Shown here in pieces: positions 61,461-64,000 of a DNA stretch of 64,000 bases (within the stretch, counting starts at the first letter, position 1; each line of letters opens with the position of its first letter). The stretch is from an uncultured Saprospiraceae bacterium (lineage in GTDB: Bacteria > Bacteroidota > Bacteroidia > Chitinophagales > Saprospiraceae), in NCBI GenBank assembly GCA_938015595.1, contig CALLPI010000001.1, positions 124,001 through 188,000 of the forward strand. Reading direction: 5' to 3'. The translations under genes were made by a program, and so were the position numbers. The notes under the pieces are model-generated. The model worked only from the letters and a program-made list of their open reading frames with translations. It did not search any database and was not told the origin of the DNA.

Positions 61461-61501
61461 CTTGTCTGCTAGACGCGCTCCAATCAGTGCTAAAAGACAA
61501 G
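61461..61501 (+). other. Inverted repeat in the rpsJ-rplC gap
   Basis: CTTGTCT (61461-61467) and AGACAAG (61495-61501) flank a 27-nt stretch upstream of the rplC promoter, with no T-run after it. It could be part of a structured 3' end of rpsJ mRNA. Function not shown. Confidence 0.35.
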
Positions 61502-61546
61502 GCAAACGGCTGCATATCGGCCTCTTACCTCGAAGTCGAGATGCGT

Positions 61547-61554
61547 TACTTTTG
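61547..61554 (+). promoter_or_regulatory. -7 box upstream of rplC
   Basis: TACTTTTG matches TAnnTTTG and lies 46 nt before the rplC ATG. It indicates a separate promoter for rplC-rplD-rplW-rplB. Confidence 0.5.
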
Positions 61555-61600
61555 TCGGCACGCGCGTAGGTCATCTGGTATATTAAAAACATAATTACCG

Positions 61601-62227
61601 ATGAATGGGATTATCGGCAAAAAATTGGGAATGACCAGCGTGTACGACAGCGCAGGTCGCAATGTAGCCTGCACCGTCATTGAGGCAGGGCCATGCGTAG
61701 TCACCCAGGTCAAAACAGACGAAACGGATGGCTACTTCGCCATTCAGATGGGGTTCGGCGAGGCTAAAGCTAAAAATACGCCTAAGCCTATGTTGGGGCA
61801 CTTCGAAAAAGCCAAAACCGGCCCCAAGCGTGAGGTGGTAGAATTTCGCGACTTCAATATCGTCTCTAAATCCTTGGGCGATCTGGTCAAAGTGGACGAA
61901 GTGTTCAAGGAAGGGGATAAAGTCAGCGCTATAGGTACTTCCAAAGGTAAAGGCTTCCAGGGCGTAGTCAAGCGCCATGGTTTCGGAGGGGTAGGGGGTG
62001 CTACTCACGGTCAGCACAATCGTATGCGTGCTCCTGGCTCCATCGGCGCGTCTTCTTTCCCGTCTAAAGTATTCAAAGGTATGCGTATGGCCGGCCGCGA
62101 TGGCGGCGACCGCGTCAAAATTCGCAATCTCCAGGTGGTCAAGATTTTTCCTGAGCAGAATCTGATCCTGGTCAAGGGGGCAATACCTGGCCACAACGGC
62201 TCTTTTGTTATTCTTGAAAAAAAGTAA
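61601..62227 (+). CDS. rplC: 50S ribosomal protein L3
   Basis: This 208-residue protein begins [21 protein letters not shown] and contains the L3 signature [13 protein letters not shown] and [15 protein letters not shown]. It binds 23S rRNA near the peptidyl-transferase centre. Confidence 0.97.
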   Translation: MNGIIGKKLGMTSVYDSAGRNVACTVIEAGPCVVTQVKTDETDGYFAIQMGFGEAKAKNTPKPMLGHFEKAKTGPKREVVEFRDFNIVSKSLGDLVKVDEVFKEGDKVSAIGTSKGKGFQGVVKRHGFGGVGGATHGQHNRMRAPGSIGASSFPSKVFKGMRMAGRDGGDRVKIRNLQVVKIFPEQNLILVKGAIPGHNGSFVILEKK

Positions 62228-62231
62228 ATCA

Positions 62232-62864
62232 ATGGCCATGACACTCGAAGTTCTCAATACAGAAGGCCAGCCCACGGGTAGAACCGTCGAATTACCGGCA
62301 CACATCTTTGGCATCGAACCCAACGAACACGTGGTTTACCTGGCAGTCAAGCAATATCTGGCCAATCAACGCCAAGGTACACACAAGGCCAAAGAGCGCA
62401 GCGAGATAAGCGGCTCCACACGCAAGTTGCACCGCCAAAAAGGAACCGGTGGCTCTCGCAAAGGCGATATCAACAACCCGCTTTACCACGGCGGTGCCCG
62501 CGTATTTGGCCCTCGTCCGCGCGACTACAGTCAGAAACTCAACAAGAAGGTCAAGCGGCTGGCTCGCTTGTCGGCCTTGTCTAGCAAAGCAGCCAACGGG
62601 CAAATTCTCGTTGTAGAGGATTTCTCCTTTGATGTGCCCAAGACTAAAGCCTACAAAGGTCTGCTTAACAAACTCAGTGTAGCCGACCGCAAAACGCTAG
62701 TGGTCACTGCCGAACACGATCCCGTGTTGTACCTGTCGGGGCGCAATCTGCAGGAATCTTCCGTGATGCGCGCATCCGACCTCAATACCTATGAAATTCT
62801 CAAAGCCCAGACGCTCATCTTGAGCGAAGGTGCCCTAGAAAAAATCAAACAATCCTTTGCCTGA
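62232..62864 (+). CDS. rplD: 50S ribosomal protein L4
   Basis: This 210-residue protein has the L4 loop region QKGTGGSRKGDINNPLYHGGARVFGPRPRDYS and the LNKKVKRLARLSALSSKA segment. In E. coli L4 also represses its own operon. It follows rplC by 4 bp. An ATG two codons later (62238) is possible. Confidence 0.96.
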   Translation: MAMTLEVLNTEGQPTGRTVELPAHIFGIEPNEHVVYLAVKQYLANQRQGTHKAKERSEISGSTRKLHRQKGTGGSRKGDINNPLYHGGARVFGPRPRDYSQKLNKKVKRLARLSALSSKAANGQILVVEDFSFDVPKTKAYKGLLNKLSVADRKTLVVTAEHDPVLYLSGRNLQESSVMRASDLNTYEILKAQTLILSEGALEKIKQSFA

Positions 62865-62906
62865 CACTGCATCGGCCTTACGCCGGGCTTCAAAACGATA
62901 TAAATC

Positions 62907-63203
62907 ATGGGAAAGTTAGTGCTCATCAAGCCGGTGCTCAGCGAAAAAGCGGAGCGGCTCTCCGAAAAGCGCCAGCAGTACACCTTCATTGTGGACCGCA
63001 AGGTAAATAAGTTGGAGATCAAAAAAGCGGTGGAGGCCATGTACAATGTCAATGTAGAATCGGTGAACACCGCCGTCATACCTGGCAAGATCAAGTCTCG
63101 CAATACCAAAACGGGCATTGTGCGTGGTCGCAAGCCAGCCTACAAGAAGGCTTTCGTTACGCTGATTAAAGGAGAAGAAATTGATTTATACGGCAACATT
63201 TGA
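62907..63203 (+). CDS. rplW: 50S ribosomal protein L23
   Basis: This 98-residue protein begins MGKLVLIKPVLSEKAERLSEKRQQYTF and has the family motif DRKVNKLEIKKAVEAMYNV. L23 lies at the exit tunnel and docks trigger factor and SRP. Confidence 0.96.
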   Translation: MGKLVLIKPVLSEKAERLSEKRQQYTFIVDRKVNKLEIKKAVEAMYNVNVESVNTAVIPGKIKSRNTKTGIVRGRKPAYKKAFVTLIKGEEIDLYGNI

Positions 63204-63250
63204 TACGCTGGCTTTCCACTGGCGTCCAAATTGTATAAAAACGCTATCCA

Positions 63251-64000
63251 ATGGCAGTTAAAAAATATAATCCGGTCACTCCTGGTACGCGCTTCCGAAT
63301 CGCCAATGCCTTTGCGGAAGTCACTACTGACAAGCCAGAGAAAAGCTTGTTGGCGCCCATCAAGAAATCAGGCGGGCGCAACAGCAGCGGCCACCTGACC
63401 ATGCGCCAGCGTGGCGGAGGCCACAAGCGTCGCTACCGCATCATAGATTTCAAGCGCAACAAAGACGGCGTGCCGGCTACAGTGCAAACCATAGAATACG
63501 ATCCCAACCGCTCTGCTTTCATCGCGTTGCTCCAGTACGAAGATGGGGAGAAGCGCTACATCATTGCGCCCAATGGCCTCAAAGTAGGCGCCAAGCTCAT
63601 GTCCGGCCCGGGCGTAGCCCCCACGTTGGGCAACACCCTGCTGCTGAGCGAAGTACCACTGGGTGCAGAAATCCATGCTATTGAGATGCACCCAGGCAAA
63701 GGCGCAGCCCTGGCTCGTAGCGCCGGCACCTATGCTGTACTCACCGGCCGCGAAGGTAAGTATGCCTCTATCCGGCTCCCGTCAGGCGAACTCCGCCGCA
63801 TCCTACTCGCTTGCCGAGCTACCATAGGCGTAGCTTCTAATCCTGACCATAGCTTGGTGGTGTCCGGCAAGGCTGGACGCAGCCGTTGGTTAGGCCGTCG
63901 GCCCCGCGTACGCGGCGTAGCCATGAACCCCGTGGATCACCCTATGGGTGGCGGCGAAGGTCGCGCCTCCGGCGGGCATCCGCGCAACCGCAATGGCAAA
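63251..64000 (+). CDS. rplB: 50S ribosomal protein L2, partial at window end
   Basis: The frame opens with [16 protein letters not shown] and runs to the window edge (250 codons). It contains the L2 signatures [28 protein letters not shown] and [18 protein letters not shown] with the conserved functional histidine near its end. Only about the last 25 residues are missing. Confidence 0.96.
   Translation, partial: MAVKKYNPVTPGTRFRIANAFAEVTTDKPEKSLLAPIKKSGGRNSSGHLTMRQRGGGHKRRYRIIDFKRNKDGVPATVQTIEYDPNRSAFIALLQYEDGEKRYIIAPNGLKVGAKLMSGPGVAPTLGNTLLLSEVPLGAEIHAIEMHPGKGAALARSAGTYAVLTGREGKYASIRLPSGELRRILLACRATIGVASNPDHSLVVSGKAGRSRWLGRRPRVRGVAMNPVDHPMGGGEGRASGGHPRNRNGK

Overview
The window is a chromosomal piece of a Bacteroidota bacterium, probably Saprospirales/Chitinophagales/Cytophagales-like. 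Evidence is a SusC/SusD pair, GldF/GldG, DUF2480 and DUF4175 proteins, BNR/sortilin-like propeller proteins, almost no Shine-Dalgarno sequences, and many promoters with the Bacteroidota -7 box TAnnTTTG (one with an ideal TTTG-N19-TACTTTTG layout). I see no phage, IS transposase, CRISPR array or rRNA. Functions were assigned by reading translated proteins by eye; no database search was run.

Layout. 1-4780: DUF4175 fragment, PfkB sugar kinase, a small Bacteroidota protein, a DAACS symporter and accD. 4744-11144 (minus): a tight operon of lipoprotein, a TIR-like/TPR/SDR fusion, a cyclase-family hydrolase and a flippase, then fkbM. 11258-16711: SusD and SusC with a divergent DeoR regulator. 16802-18365: a doubtful small ORF and an orphan hypD. 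18729-25766: membrane glycosyltransferase, gldF-gldG with an upstream exported protein, an Mrp ATPase and MscS. 26327-31238: a two-gene NAD-linked formate dehydrogenase. 31436-34941: HMA protein, then engB, PlsB-like acyltransferase and exonuclease. 35181-40904: two-component system, ArnT-like transferase, xseA-xseB. 40947-46404: c-type cytochrome, acpH, ychF, tRNA-Leu, DUF2480, scpB, typA. 46553-56740: propeller protein, outer-membrane barrel and a four-gene CzcCBA-type metal efflux operon. 56934-57593: DUF697/SHOCT protein. 57924-64000: rpsL-rpsG-fusA, rpsJ, then rplC-rplD-rplW-rplB running off the window.

The most unusual feature is a family of about 56-bp imperfect palindromes with a conserved loop. 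Five copies (A-E) lie at 5536-5593, 17141-17196, 18384-18439, 25796-25851 and 28116-28171. Two copies in the same orientation bracket hypD and two bracket the fused diaphorase subunit of formate dehydrogenase, so they look like boundaries of inserted single-gene cassettes or 3'-UTR-targeting mobile palindromes. A second repeat, a degenerate octamer (TGAGACTK), supplies the stop codon of two unrelated genes in the same phase. The other stand-out is the TIR-like/TPR/SDR protein (841 aa).

The S12-S7-EF-G operon ends in a strong terminator hairpin just before rpsJ, and a new promoter lies between rpsJ and rplC, so the usual str/S10 layout is divided.
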